From Treponema sp. (GTDB lineage Bacteria; Spirochaetota; Spirochaetia; Treponematales; Breznakiellaceae), in contig JAIRYT010000077.1 in assembly GCA_031267675.1 (NCBI GenBank), positions 1 to 60,178 of the forward strand: a stretch of DNA of 60,178 nt, written 5' to 3'. This document shows positions 33,601-41,843 of this stretch, piece by piece. Position 1 is the first letter of the stretch; each line of letters begins with the position of its first letter. A program made the translations under genes and the position numbers. The notes under the pieces were generated by a model. The model saw only the letters and a list, made by a program, of their open reading frames with translations. It was not told where the DNA came from and did no database searches.

Positions 33601-34243
33601 GGCCGGCATAACCAAAAAGGCGCCAAAACATAATCCCGAAGCCGCGCCGCCGCCGGATGGCGGACACGATACCATGCTGCCAGATAGCGCGTTTGCGTAC
33701 ATACTGCTGGCGTTGACCAAATCCCTTATTGGTAAAAACGCAGGCGGTCAGGAGGCGCTTTCGCTTGTTACTCACTGGCAGCTTGACCGTAAAGCGCGGG
33801 AAGCGCTTTGCGCGCAAGAAAGCGAAACCAGGAATGATTCCCGGGGCATTTGCGAAATTATGAAGTATGTGCTTGTTCGTACCGGCGAACGTTCCCCGAT
33901 AAATAAATTCGCTGCGGCAAAAACAGCAAAAGAACTTGCCTGTTCAATTATTCTTGACAACTATATCGAAGAAGATTTTAAACGCATTTTGGGCATCAAT
34001 ATTTTTGACGATGTAACCTGGTTTAACAAGGAAGCGTTTGAACGTACGCTGCTATACGCGCCGCTTTTTGTCGCCATAGAAACAGGCGGCGACAGGGCGG
34101 AAAGCGTGGCAAAAGAATTCCGCAGGGCAGAAGCGTCTTCCGGGTATCGTCTGGATAAATTGCTGGATGCGCTGCAAGGCGGATCAAAAAGCGCCGGCAA
34201 AACCAAAAATAACGCGGCGCAAAAAAAGGACAAAACGGTGTAA
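30647..34243 (+). CDS. Large GH13 alpha-amylase-family protein
   Basis: A 1198-residue cytoplasmic protein without a signal peptide. The first ~360 residues are a helical region with no family I recognise. The GH13 barrel follows: GLWLIGLWERSSASKTI, DMVPNHTG (~425), the nucleophile region VRFDAAMTL (~545), the acid LLLAEAFW (~610), and FMNNPDEETA (~668) where the usual NHD has Pro instead of His. A ~450-residue C-terminal part has no clear domain. It most likely acts on intracellular alpha-glucan or a glucoside, perhaps as a transferase. A TATACT -10 ends 7 nt before the ATG. Confidence 0.85.
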   Translation: MKLPFVRRHKQNKDLPGITVCLEAFKNNAGQTGFSAAGRTAVMEFHIRREIREKHQLEAALFSLTGNVILANLKEVRAFAAKLNAGLPGSQKVKAGQLNAMGLIDEILHYVVALYREQVQSDIFEQAIVRLEDRIGRTGDMLQQFGSQFPPQKVYEGKLSVTNYLASSEGGESCRALSLEELLLLALANLNPAFKPFLFMFDDRDLAKKTVYPAALEELKAFFAELPPFGPDGQNLWDLLLAPILASPDSLSSQLDFMRKRWGLILGKFMPRLLLSLDIIKEEDKPSFFGPGPSEAYTYGNLENEYEKFSPDQEWMSQTVLMAKSTLVWLFQLSQKYKREIHRLDEIPDEELDELARRGFTGLWLIGLWERSSASKTIKQWTGNPEAAASAYSLYDYDIAGELGGWGSLSNLRERCFRRGIRLGSDMVPNHTGIDSRWIVEHPERFLQLPYPPFPSYNYNCGNLSGRDDITVQIEEHYFTRSDAAVVFKRIDNNTGETRYIYHGNDGTSMPWNDTAQIDFLNPEAREAVIRTIIGVCQQFSIVRFDAAMTLAKRHIQRLWYPEPGRGGDIASRSEHALAADEFNRRIPHEFWREVVDRCAAEAPHTLLLAEAFWMMEGYFVRTLGMHRVYNSAFMNMLKNEDNARYRATIKNTLEFDPEILKRFVNFMNNPDEETAVAQFGKGDKYFGIATLLVTMPGLPMFGHGQIEGFEEKYGMEYRRSYRDETPDQYLINRHEKEIFPLIKKRRLFSGSADFCLYDFFSNGAVNENVFAYSNRAQDESALVIYNNSYGEASGWIKESAIQKSGSRRDSLAASLGLHNKGDYFCLFREQRSGLTFIRSSKDMGERGLFAALKGYETQVFMEIREVKDDARGYWARLNHDLNGFGAVDIEAAKMDIILGELYYHFNELFKLYHSGSLPELKQPLINYVACARNYITGAGGLFEPWTGAQKQDGQKTASASSLTNDTDVPSAEEVWKQFLTYLERAGITKKAPKHNPEAAPPPDGGHDTMLPDSAFAYILLALTKSLIGKNAGGQEALSLVTHWQLDRKAREALCAQESETRNDSRGICEIMKYVLVRTGERSPINKFAAAKTAKELACSIILDNYIEEDFKRILGINIFDDVTWFNKEAFERTLLYAPLFVAIETGGDRAESVAKEFRRAEASSGYRLDKLLDALQGGSKSAGKTKNNAAQKKDKTV

Positions 34244-34249
34244 ATCAAA

Positions 34250-36118
34250 TTGAATACCAAAGGCATAGCTCTTGATAAATCGGTCATACTCAAACAGTAT
34301 TTTGGATACGAGCATTTTAGGCGCGGTCAGGAAGAGGTAATTGACGCCATTATCGCGCGCCGCGATCTGCTCGCGTTAATGCCGACCGGCGCGGGTAAAT
34401 CGCTCTGCTACCAAATTCCGGCGCTCATGCTTGACGGGCTGGTTGTGGTAATTTCGCCGCTTATTTCGCTTATGAAAGATCAGGTCGAAGCGCTGCACAG
34501 CGAAGGTATTCACGCGGCGTTTCTTAACAGTTCGCTTTCGCGTTCGGAATATGCCGACACAATGAACCGCGCAATGCGCGGCGAATATACGATTCTTTAC
34601 ATTGCGCCCGAGCGGCTTGATCACCGCGACATGCATGCCGTTTCCGCCGTACTGCCGGTGCCGCTGGTCGTGATTGATGAGGCGCACTGTGTTTCACAAT
34701 GGGGCCACGATTTTAGACACAGTTATCTTGAAATCGCGCAATTTATCAAAAAACTTGCAACACGGCCCACAGTAGCCGCTTTTACCGCAACAGCCACTCC
34801 CCGTGTAACAGACGATATTATCAGACATCTGGAGCTTGATAACCACTTTTTTATTTCTACCGGATTTGACCGCAGCAACCTCTACTTTGAAGTACAAAAG
34901 CCAAACGATAAATATATGACGCTGCTTAATCTGGTGCGGGAACGCGAAGGAAAAAGCGGCATTATTTACTGCGCAACCCGCGCAAATGTAGAAGATATAC
35001 AAAGGCGGCTTTCTGACCGAGGCATTCAGGCGACGCGGTATCACGCGGGTTTAAGCGATGTGGAACGCCACGTCAATCAGGACGATTTTATTTTTGATCG
35101 AAAACCGGTAATTGTCGCGACAAACGCTTTTGGCATGGGCATAGACAAATCAAATGTATCCTATGTAATTCACTATAATATGCCAAAAAACCTGGAAAGT
35201 TATTATCAAGAGGCGGGCCGGGCCGGACGCGACGGCGAAAAGGCCGACTGTATTCTGCTCTATAGTCCGCAGGATGTACAGATTAACAAAAGCCTTATTA
35301 CCAGAGGCGCCGGCGAATTTCACCAGAGCGAAGACCACATCGCCAATAATCTTGAACTGCTTAAACAAATGACCTTTTACGCGACAGTGGGCGATTGTCT
35401 TAGAAACAGAATGCTTTCCTATTTTGGAGAAAAGCCGCCCTCGTACTGCGGAAACTGTTCAAACTGCAATACCCAATTTGATGAAATTGACATTACCCGC
35501 GAAGCGCAAAAAATTGTTTCCTGTGTGTACCGCCTTAAAGAACGCGGGCGGCAGTTTGGCAAAACCATGGTCACCGATATTTTGCTTGGCCGCAGTCTTC
35601 AAAAAATACGGCAGCTTAAACTGGACAGCCTAAGTACATTTGGAATCATGAGCGACAGTGACAACCACCTGATTAGGCTTATTATTGACGAACTTGAACA
35701 AAAGGGGTATCTGCTTTCATCGGGCGGGGATTATCCGGTACTTTTACCCGGCGGCAAATCCCACGCCCTGCTAAAAGGCGAAAGCGTTACCATGATGCTG
35801 CCGCGGGAAAAAGATCCGGCGCAGTCCAAAAAACCGCTGTTTGCGGCAAGACCCGCGGCAGGCAGAATGGACCCCAGAAGGCAGGCTGATAATATGGCCC
35901 TGTTCGAAAAACTTAAAATCCTTCGTTCGGGTCTGGCCCGCGAAGAAGGCATACCGGCCTACATTATTTTTTCCGATGCCGCATTACTCGACATGTGTGT
36001 AAAACGTCCAAAAAACCCAAAAGAGTTTTTGGGCGTATCCGGTGTAGGCGAAGTAAAATGCAAACGTTACAGCGGCGCTTTTTTACAGGCCATCGACGGG
36101 TTTCGAAGCAGTATATAA
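34250..36118 (+). CDS. recQ: ATP-dependent DNA helicase RecQ
   Basis: A 622-residue 3'-5' helicase for recombination and fork repair. Motifs seen: Walker [21 protein letters not shown] box [16 protein letters not shown], motif [12 protein letters not shown], motif IV-VI region ([14 protein letters not shown] ... [14 protein letters not shown] ... [11 protein letters not shown]). The RecQ zinc site is YCGNCSNC, then the winged helix, and a C-terminal HRDC domain ([25 protein letters not shown]). The start is probably TTG 34250, 6 nt after the GH13 stop, implying coupling to that gene; no strong ribosome site is visible. Confidence 0.96.
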   Translation: MNTKGIALDKSVILKQYFGYEHFRRGQEEVIDAIIARRDLLALMPTGAGKSLCYQIPALMLDGLVVVISPLISLMKDQVEALHSEGIHAAFLNSSLSRSEYADTMNRAMRGEYTILYIAPERLDHRDMHAVSAVLPVPLVVIDEAHCVSQWGHDFRHSYLEIAQFIKKLATRPTVAAFTATATPRVTDDIIRHLELDNHFFISTGFDRSNLYFEVQKPNDKYMTLLNLVREREGKSGIIYCATRANVEDIQRRLSDRGIQATRYHAGLSDVERHVNQDDFIFDRKPVIVATNAFGMGIDKSNVSYVIHYNMPKNLESYYQEAGRAGRDGEKADCILLYSPQDVQINKSLITRGAGEFHQSEDHIANNLELLKQMTFYATVGDCLRNRMLSYFGEKPPSYCGNCSNCNTQFDEIDITREAQKIVSCVYRLKERGRQFGKTMVTDILLGRSLQKIRQLKLDSLSTFGIMSDSDNHLIRLIIDELEQKGYLLSSGGDYPVLLPGGKSHALLKGESVTMMLPREKDPAQSKKPLFAARPAAGRMDPRRQADNMALFEKLKILRSGLAREEGIPAYIIFSDAALLDMCVKRPKNPKEFLGVSGVGEVKCKRYSGAFLQAIDGFRSSI

Positions 36119-36120
36119 GG

Positions 36121-37329
36121 CTACTGTGTCACCTGCGGCGGAAGGTTAATCCTAAAATGGGCGGCAGTTAAATCAAGGCCCGCTTCTTTAAACGTTGTTT
36201 GAATATTTTCAAAAAGCTCCGAATAAATTTCCGGCACATATTCAACTTCGTTCACATACACATTAATTTGGTAATGGGCGTAAAAATCGTCCAGCGAAGT
36301 CTGCAATACAAACGGTTCGGGTGTTTTAAGCACACGCGTTGTTTTACGCCCTGCTTCAACAAGCAGTTTGTGAATCGTCTGCCAGGGCGTACCGTAACTA
36401 AAGGTAATATCGGCATAAAGAACCAGGCCCTCTTTGTTGTCCTCGGTTGAAGTATGATAATTGGTAACACTGGAAGAAAGCACCATCATGTTTGGAAAGC
36501 TTACATATTCATTTTTGTGGGTTCGCAGCTTTATATTAATGGGGGACTTTTCGACCACAAACCCGGTAATGTTTTGTATTTGAATCCGGTCTCCTGTTTT
36601 AAACGGCCGCATATAGGTTAGTACAATTCCCGCAACCAGATTTCCAATGGCAGAGCTTGACCCAAGCGAAAGAATAACTCCCACAAAAACAGAAACACCC
36701 TGAAATATTCTGGAATCGGAGCCGGGCAGATACGGATAAACAACCGCTATGGTAAACGCATAAATTAAAAACCGTAAGATGTTGAATGTCGGCTGGGCCC
36801 ATTCGGGATAAAAACCCGGAATAACAATTTTTTCCCTTTCAATCCGGGTTGCAAAAAATTTTAGCGATCTAAGCGTATATCTTACAATAAACAAAAGTAT
36901 AATAATGGTAATAAGATTTGGTATATAGCCAATAATACCACGACCGATTTTTTCGAGCGGATCAAGCATGTAACTAAAAAATACCGCCGCAAAATCCTGT
37001 GTAGGAACAAACAGGCTAAAAACAAGGGGAGTAACAAGAAAAAATTCCAAAAATAGTATAATATACTTGACTGCGTTTATGGCGATATAAAAAACACCAA
37101 GAATTTGTCTTGTTTCAAGAAGCTGGAATTTTTTAATGCGCAGCGAAGGCATATGTTTTTTTGCAACAAGCGTTAAACGCGTTCTTAGCCATTTAAAAAA
37201 AGCCAGCGTAACGGAAATAAGCAAAACAAGAAAAACAAGAAACGCCGCGGCAATACCCAGCCGTATTGTTATGTTAAATTTTGAGGCATCGCCTGAAATA
37301 ATCGCTACCAGCTGCTTCCAAAAATTCAT
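36121..37329 (-). CDS. MscS-family mechanosensitive channel
   Basis: A 402-residue channel. Four N-terminal transmembrane helices lead to the pore-lining helix and MscS beta domain: VFVGVILSLGSSSAIGNLVAGIVLTYMRPFKTGDRIQI, then NEYVSFPNMMVLSSSVTNYH, and a C-terminal alpha-beta domain (LLVEAGRKTTRVLKTPEPFVL). It opens under membrane tension to release solutes on hypo-osmotic shock. GAAGGAGGG lies 5 nt before the ATG. It lies 13 bp downstream of thrC on the same strand and is probably expressed with it. Confidence 0.92.
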   Translation of the reverse strand: MNFWKQLVAIISGDASKFNITIRLGIAAAFLVFLVLLISVTLAFFKWLRTRLTLVAKKHMPSLRIKKFQLLETRQILGVFYIAINAVKYIILFLEFFLVTPLVFSLFVPTQDFAAVFFSYMLDPLEKIGRGIIGYIPNLITIIILLFIVRYTLRSLKFFATRIEREKIVIPGFYPEWAQPTFNILRFLIYAFTIAVVYPYLPGSDSRIFQGVSVFVGVILSLGSSSAIGNLVAGIVLTYMRPFKTGDRIQIQNITGFVVEKSPINIKLRTHKNEYVSFPNMMVLSSSVTNYHTSTEDNKEGLVLYADITFSYGTPWQTIHKLLVEAGRKTTRVLKTPEPFVLQTSLDDFYAHYQINVYVNEVEYVPEIYSELFENIQTTFKEAGLDLTAAHFRINLPPQVTQ

Positions 37330-37342
37330 GTTTACCCTCCTT

Positions 37343-38695
37343 CTATAAACAGGATGCTATGGCGTTCTCCAAACCTTCCAGATCGTTTTCAATTACCGCA
37401 ATGGGTTTTGCTTTTTTGGCAAGAAAAGCGAATTTTTCGGGTAATTCAAGCCGTTCGCCTGTCGCCTTAAAAACAGTGTCCGCCCACCGCGCGGGGTGCC
37501 CCGTAGCAAGGCAAACAATATGGCCTTCAAAAGAGCTTTCTTTTGCCATGCGTTTCGCCGCCGAAAAAGCCACCGCACCCTGCGGATCAATAATAAGTCC
37601 GTAGTTATCCCAGGCCTGCCTCATCGCCGCCAGTGTTTCATTATCGTTTACGCTCTGCGGAAAAACCATGTGTTTCATTACCGCCGGCGCCGACCGGTAG
37701 AACGAATCAAGCCGCTCATAATTGGAAGGCCTGCCGACATCCAGCGCGGGAGAATTAGTCGTTACCAGCGTTGACGGATTAAAGGGCGCGGCGTTTCCCG
37801 CCTGAATGTAAGGGCCAAAGGCGTTGTTCGCGTTCATTGCGGCAATAAATCCGTTTACCGGCATACCGAATTTCCAGGCGTACAGACCGGCGATAAGGTT
37901 TCCAAAATTCCCGCAGGGAATGCTAAAAAAAAGGTCGCCGGAAATTTTTCGCTTAAGCATGACATAACTAAACAAATAGTAAAAAGTCTGCGGCAAAAGC
38001 CGGCCCACATTTATCGCGTTGGCGCTGGTTACATGATAGCGGCCGGCAAAGGACCGGTCGCGGATAATGCCGCTCAAGAGGCGCTGGCAGTCGTCCAGGG
38101 TTCCGTTTACTTCGATGGGAATAACATTTCCGCCGTTGGGTACAAAATCGGCGCTGTCAAGGCCCCGTATAAATCCCGGCGAATTAACCCCGGGGCAAAG
38201 CAGCACGTTTACCACATGCCGGTTTCCGTGAAACGCGTGAACAATCCCCGCCGTCGATTCCCTCATTGACGAAATTACCATGGTTTTTTCTGTCTGCTGT
38301 CCCAAAAGCTCGTCAAATAACGCGGCAAGAAAGCCGATGCCAAAATCCTTAAACGATCCGGTAGGTCCGTCATAAAGGCAAAGAACCGATGTGTTTTCAT
38401 CAATTTCCGCCATAACCGGCGTAAAGGTAAAAGCGCTTTTGGTAACGCGCGCGGACGCCTCCGCGGAAAGTTCGCCTTCAAAAAGCAGCGGAGTTACTAT
38501 CGAAGCAAGGCCGGCAAACGGCGTGTTTTCGTCCATGTGGAGCAGCAGCTGGCGCAGATCGGGCAGCGCTTCGGGGACATACAGACCGTCATCGGGAAGG
38601 CAGCGAAGCACCGCCTCTTTGAATGAAACAGTCTTGTCCCCAAGCGCCTGGCTCCGCGGAAACATATCCTGACAGGCCGAAGAAAAAAAATGCAT
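37343..38695 (-). CDS. thrC: Threonine synthase
   Basis: A 450-residue PLP enzyme that makes threonine from O-phosphohomoserine. Landmarks: the N-terminal ALGDKTVSFKEAVLRCLPDDGLYVP, the PLP-lysine segment YDGPTGSFKDFGIGFLAALF, the phosphate cup IPCGNFGNLIAG and C-terminal DPQGAVAFSAAKR. The start at 38695 (MHFFSSACQ) matches the family N-terminus, and a TACACT -10 lies 6 nt upstream with no ribosome site, pointing to leaderless translation. The open frame extends 33 codons further but into the divergent lacI promoter region. Confidence 0.94.
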   Translation of the reverse strand: MHFFSSACQDMFPRSQALGDKTVSFKEAVLRCLPDDGLYVPEALPDLRQLLLHMDENTPFAGLASIVTPLLFEGELSAEASARVTKSAFTFTPVMAEIDENTSVLCLYDGPTGSFKDFGIGFLAALFDELLGQQTEKTMVISSMRESTAGIVHAFHGNRHVVNVLLCPGVNSPGFIRGLDSADFVPNGGNVIPIEVNGTLDDCQRLLSGIIRDRSFAGRYHVTSANAINVGRLLPQTFYYLFSYVMLKRKISGDLFFSIPCGNFGNLIAGLYAWKFGMPVNGFIAAMNANNAFGPYIQAGNAAPFNPSTLVTTNSPALDVGRPSNYERLDSFYRSAPAVMKHMVFPQSVNDNETLAAMRQAWDNYGLIIDPQGAVAFSAAKRMAKESSFEGHIVCLATGHPARWADTVFKATGERLELPEKFAFLAKKAKPIAVIENDLEGLENAIASCL

Positions 38696-38745
38696 ACAAA
38701 AAGTGTAGTCCTTTTTGCCCGGAAATGCTACGCTTCTAAAGCGCA

Positions 38746-39744
38746 ATGAAAAACACGACCATTGTTGATATTGCAAAAGAGGCGGGCGTCTCAAAGGCTA
38801 CCGTATCCAGGGTAATCTCAAAACCGTATCTGGTAAACGAAAAAACACGAAGCAAGGTACGCGCGGTAATAGAAAAATATTCGTTTGTACCAAACGCGCT
38901 CGCCCAGAGCCTTGCCGGAATGCCCACAAAAAATATCGGCGTTATCGTGGATGAATTTCCAAATGACTTTTATATCGATCTTATCAATGGAATAGACGGC
39001 GTTATTAACGCAAAAAATTATACCACCCAGCTTATTTCAAGCTACTGGGACAAGGAGCGGGAATTAAAAGGCATACACTCATTTTTGTTAAGCCATGTAG
39101 ACGGTATTTTAATGGCCCCGTTTTCTTCGGAATCGGAGGCGACAAAAGTTCTTAAAGAATCCGGTGTTCCCTATGTACTTGTCAACACAACGAGTAACGA
39201 TCCATCTGTTTCGTATGTATGCGGCGACAGTTATAAGGGAGGCCGGCTTGTTGCCGCGTTTGTAAAAACACTGTCGCAGGAACAGGTAATTATTGTCGAC
39301 GTGTCGGGCCATTCAACCGTACAGGAACGAATCAGGGGCTTTAAGGAAGAATTGGGATCATACGTCCCCGTTGTTTCTTACGAAGGCGTAAAAACAATGG
39401 ACAGCGGAAAGGCCCTGGTGCGGGTAATGGTTGAGCGCAATAAAATCGACCGTAAAAAAACAACGCTTTTTGTATTAAATGATTACATTGCCCTGGGTGT
39501 TCTTGCGGGATTATATGAATGCGATATCGACATTCCCCGGCAGGTTTCCATTATCGGATACGATGATATTAAAATTGCGTCAATGTGCCGCACGCCGCTG
39601 ACTACCATTTCACAGTCAATTAACCACATGGGAAAAATAGCCGCCCAATCGCTAATCGGTTTAATTCGCAACCCCGCCGCCCCGCCGGACCGGCATATTA
39701 TCGAACCGGTTCTTATTGAACGCGCGTCAACAGCGCGTTCATAA
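38746..39744 (+). CDS. LacI-family transcriptional regulator
   Basis: A 332-residue regulator. The N-terminal helix-turn-helix TTIVDIAKEAGVSKATVSRVI and hinge NALAQSLAGMPTKNIGVIVDE are followed by a periplasmic-binding-protein-like sugar sensor domain (FYIDLINGIDGVI ... VDGILMAPF ... SIIGYDDIKIASMCRTPLTTI). It is convergent with the RbsBCA-type operon whose promoter carries a LacI-type palindrome, so it is the probable repressor. Start codons of lacI and thrC are 50 bp apart. The inducer should be the sugar carried by that transporter. Confidence 0.93.
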   Translation: MKNTTIVDIAKEAGVSKATVSRVISKPYLVNEKTRSKVRAVIEKYSFVPNALAQSLAGMPTKNIGVIVDEFPNDFYIDLINGIDGVINAKNYTTQLISSYWDKERELKGIHSFLLSHVDGILMAPFSSESEATKVLKESGVPYVLVNTTSNDPSVSYVCGDSYKGGRLVAAFVKTLSQEQVIIVDVSGHSTVQERIRGFKEELGSYVPVVSYEGVKTMDSGKALVRVMVERNKIDRKKTTLFVLNDYIALGVLAGLYECDIDIPRQVSIIGYDDIKIASMCRTPLTTISQSINHMGKIAAQSLIGLIRNPAAPPDRHIIEPVLIERASTARS

Positions 39745-39781
39745 AAAAACCCGCCGGCGCGAGACCGGCAGGTTTTTTGTC
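39745..39781. terminator. Bidirectional rho-independent terminator
   Basis: A GC-rich stem (ACCCGCCGG ... CCGGCAGGT, 7-nt loop) flanked by seven A on the left and six T on the right. It lies between the convergent lacI and sugar-binding-protein genes and should stop transcription from both sides. Confidence 0.9.
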
Positions 39782-39799
39782 GGCTATTGGACTTACGTC

Positions 39800-40732
39800 C
39801 TACAGCTTGGCAATGTTGGCTCTGGTTCCAACGGTGCAGCCGGAATCATCGTCCTTCTTGACTGCCTTGCCATTTAACAGATCAATACCGGCCTGAATTC
39901 CCTTGGTACCCATAGCGGTGGGATTCTGGACCATGACTGCCAAAATGGTACCGTCAAGAACAAGCGCCTGTGATTCGGGGCTCTTGTCCCAGCCAACGAC
40001 CACAATTTTCTTTCCGGACTGCTTTACCGCGTTGCCCGTTCCAACGGTGGCGCCTTCGTTACAACCGTAAAAACCTTTAAGGTCGGGGTTCGCGCGCATA
40101 AAGTCTGTGGCGATGTTAAGGGCCTTGGCTTTGTCGCCGTCTGAATACTGGGTTCCCACAATGGTTATTCCGGGATACTTTGCGGCAATTTGAGCCTTAA
40201 ATTCGTTTTCCCTAAGCATGGTGGTTCCGGCGCCCGGCTGGGCATTAACGATAGCGATCTTGCCGGTACCGCCAATAGCTTTGGCGAGCGTGTCGGCGGC
40301 GATGCGGGCGGCGGCGCCATTATCGGTTCCGACAAACGCGTCGTAAGCCGATCCGGCGGGGAGCGGCGAGTCAACGACAATTACTTTAATGCCGGCGGCT
40401 CTGGCTTTGTTAATTGAGGGAATCATGGAAGTCGCAAACTGGGGAGCAACCATAACAATGTCATATTTGGCGGTAATGGCGTCTTCCATAATGGCGATTT
40501 GCTGGGCGGTATCAACCTTACCTGCCGGAGCCATCATTACATAGTCAATTTTGACTTTGGCAGACTGCTGCTGGGCGCCGCGGTTAAGCTTTAACCAGTG
40601 AATATCCTGCGCGTCCATGGCTATAAACATCGCCTTTATGGGATCGTTCCCAAAACTACTCTTCTGCGCGAATACCGGCAGAGAGGCCAGTAGGATAAGA
40701 CCTACAACTGCGAAAAGAAATCTTTTCTTCAT
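39800..40732 (-). CDS. Sugar ABC transporter substrate-binding protein (RbsB-like)
   Basis: A 310-residue periplasmic protein with a signal peptide (KKRFLFAVVGLILLASLPVFAQ) and the type I sugar-binding fold (Peripla_BP_4): IKAMFIAMDAQDIHWLKLNRGAQQQ ... MEDAITAKYDIVMVAPQ ... IKVIVVDSPLPAG ... DLKGFYGCNEGATVG ... VVGWDKSPESQ. It should deliver a ribose-, xylose- or galactose-type pentose/hexose to the permease. It is the last gene of the operon, preceded by a hairpin at 40757-40774 and a strong GAGGAG ribosome site. Confidence 0.93.
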   Translation of the reverse strand: MKKRFLFAVVGLILLASLPVFAQKSSFGNDPIKAMFIAMDAQDIHWLKLNRGAQQQSAKVKIDYVMMAPAGKVDTAQQIAIMEDAITAKYDIVMVAPQFATSMIPSINKARAAGIKVIVVDSPLPAGSAYDAFVGTDNGAAARIAADTLAKAIGGTGKIAIVNAQPGAGTTMLRENEFKAQIAAKYPGITIVGTQYSDGDKAKALNIATDFMRANPDLKGFYGCNEGATVGTGNAVKQSGKKIVVVGWDKSPESQALVLDGTILAVMVQNPTAMGTKGIQAGIDLLNGKAVKKDDDSGCTVGTRANIAKL

Positions 40733-40756
40733 CTTTATCTCCTCAAATTGTTTTAA

Positions 40757-40774
40757 GGCGTTACTTCGAACGCC
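40757..40774 (-). promoter_or_regulatory. Intercistronic stem-loop before the binding-protein gene
   Basis: GGCGTT-acttcg-AACGCC forms a compact hairpin in the 49-bp gap between permease and binding protein. In binding-protein operons such structures protect the downstream or upstream mRNA and raise binding-protein yield. No U-run follows it, so it is not a simple terminator. Confidence 0.55.
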
Positions 40775-40781
40775 ACAATAC

Positions 40782-41828
40782 CTAGTTTTTCTCGCGGTTC
40801 CTTATGCGGTCAAGGAATACGGAACCAACAATAACAAAACCAATAACAATTTTCTGAATATACGGGTTAACGCCGATAAGGTTCAGGCCGTTACGCAGAA
40901 CGCCGATAATAAACGCGCCGACAAACGTTCCAATGGCGGTTCCCTCGCCGCCCATGGTGCTGGTGCCGCCGATAACCGAAGAAGCCACCGCATCCAGTTC
41001 GTAACCGTCGCCCGCGGCGGGACCGGCGGAATAGACGCGCCCGGCAAGAAGGCATCCGGCAAGGGCCGCCAAAAAACCGGAAATCATGTACACCATCATA
41101 ATGGTTCGTTTGGTATTTACCCCCGACAGCCGCGCCGCTTCAAAATTACTGCCCACCGCGTATACGTGGCGGCCCCATTTTGTTTTCTGCAGAATAAAGC
41201 CAAACACAAATACGGTGATCAGCATAATTACCACGATATTGGGTATGCGCGGTATTCCCGGCGTTACGATACTAATGCCCAGATCGGGATCATAAACAGT
41301 ACCAATGCCAAAGTTGTAACCCGTTCCCATGTCGGTAAACGCGTTGGGCATACCGCTAATGGGGTATCCCTGGGTCATGATCAGAGCCAGGCCCCGTACA
41401 ACGGTCATGGTTCCCAGGGTGGCGATAAAGGGCGGAATATTTCCAAACGCGACCATCGCCCCGCTGGCCGACCCCGCCGCGATACCGGTTAAAAGGCCCA
41501 TCGAAAGGCCCAGGAGCATGGGAAGATCCGGATGAATTCCCACATCGGGATCGTGGGGCATCATCATTGCCGCGACCATTGCGCACAGGGCGATATTGGA
41601 ACCAATGGCAAGGTCAATGCCGCCGGTAATCAATACATAAGTCTGCCCTAGGGCGATAAGAGCGATAACCGTAGTCTGCTGGGCTACGGTTGTCAGGTTT
41701 TCCACGTTAAGGAAATATTCCGAAAAAATCGTAAAAAAGACGCCCATAATAACAAGCGCCGTAATACAAGACAAAATTTGCTGCTGCGCTTTGGATAAAT
41801 TTAACCTGGTCAAATGAATATTGGCCAT
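40782..41828 (-). CDS. Sugar ABC transporter permease (RbsC-like)
   Basis: A 348-residue inner-membrane permease of the BPD_transp_2 family with eight to ten helices. Motifs include LIALGQTYVLITGGIDLAIGS, GSASGAMVAFGNIPPFIATLGTMTVVRGLALIMTQG and the conserved cytoplasmic coupling region AVGSNFEAARLSGVNTKRT. The C-terminal signature is ASSVIGGTSTMGGEGTAIGTFVGAFIIGVLRNGLNL. ATG 41828 is preferred over TTG 41831 because GGGGG lies 6 nt before it. It follows the ATPase gene by 15 bp. Confidence 0.95.
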   Translation of the reverse strand: MANIHLTRLNLSKAQQQILSCITALVIMGVFFTIFSEYFLNVENLTTVAQQTTVIALIALGQTYVLITGGIDLAIGSNIALCAMVAAMMMPHDPDVGIHPDLPMLLGLSMGLLTGIAAGSASGAMVAFGNIPPFIATLGTMTVVRGLALIMTQGYPISGMPNAFTDMGTGYNFGIGTVYDPDLGISIVTPGIPRIPNIVVIMLITVFVFGFILQKTKWGRHVYAVGSNFEAARLSGVNTKRTIMMVYMISGFLAALAGCLLAGRVYSAGPAAGDGYELDAVASSVIGGTSTMGGEGTAIGTFVGAFIIGVLRNGLNLIGVNPYIQKIVIGFVIVGSVFLDRIRNREKN

Positions 41829-41843
41829 CAATAACCCCCGTAA

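Noticed and set aside
40617-41492. 291-codon frame opposite the permease gene
   Set aside because: Composition is that of a shadow frame and the permease on the other strand is certain.
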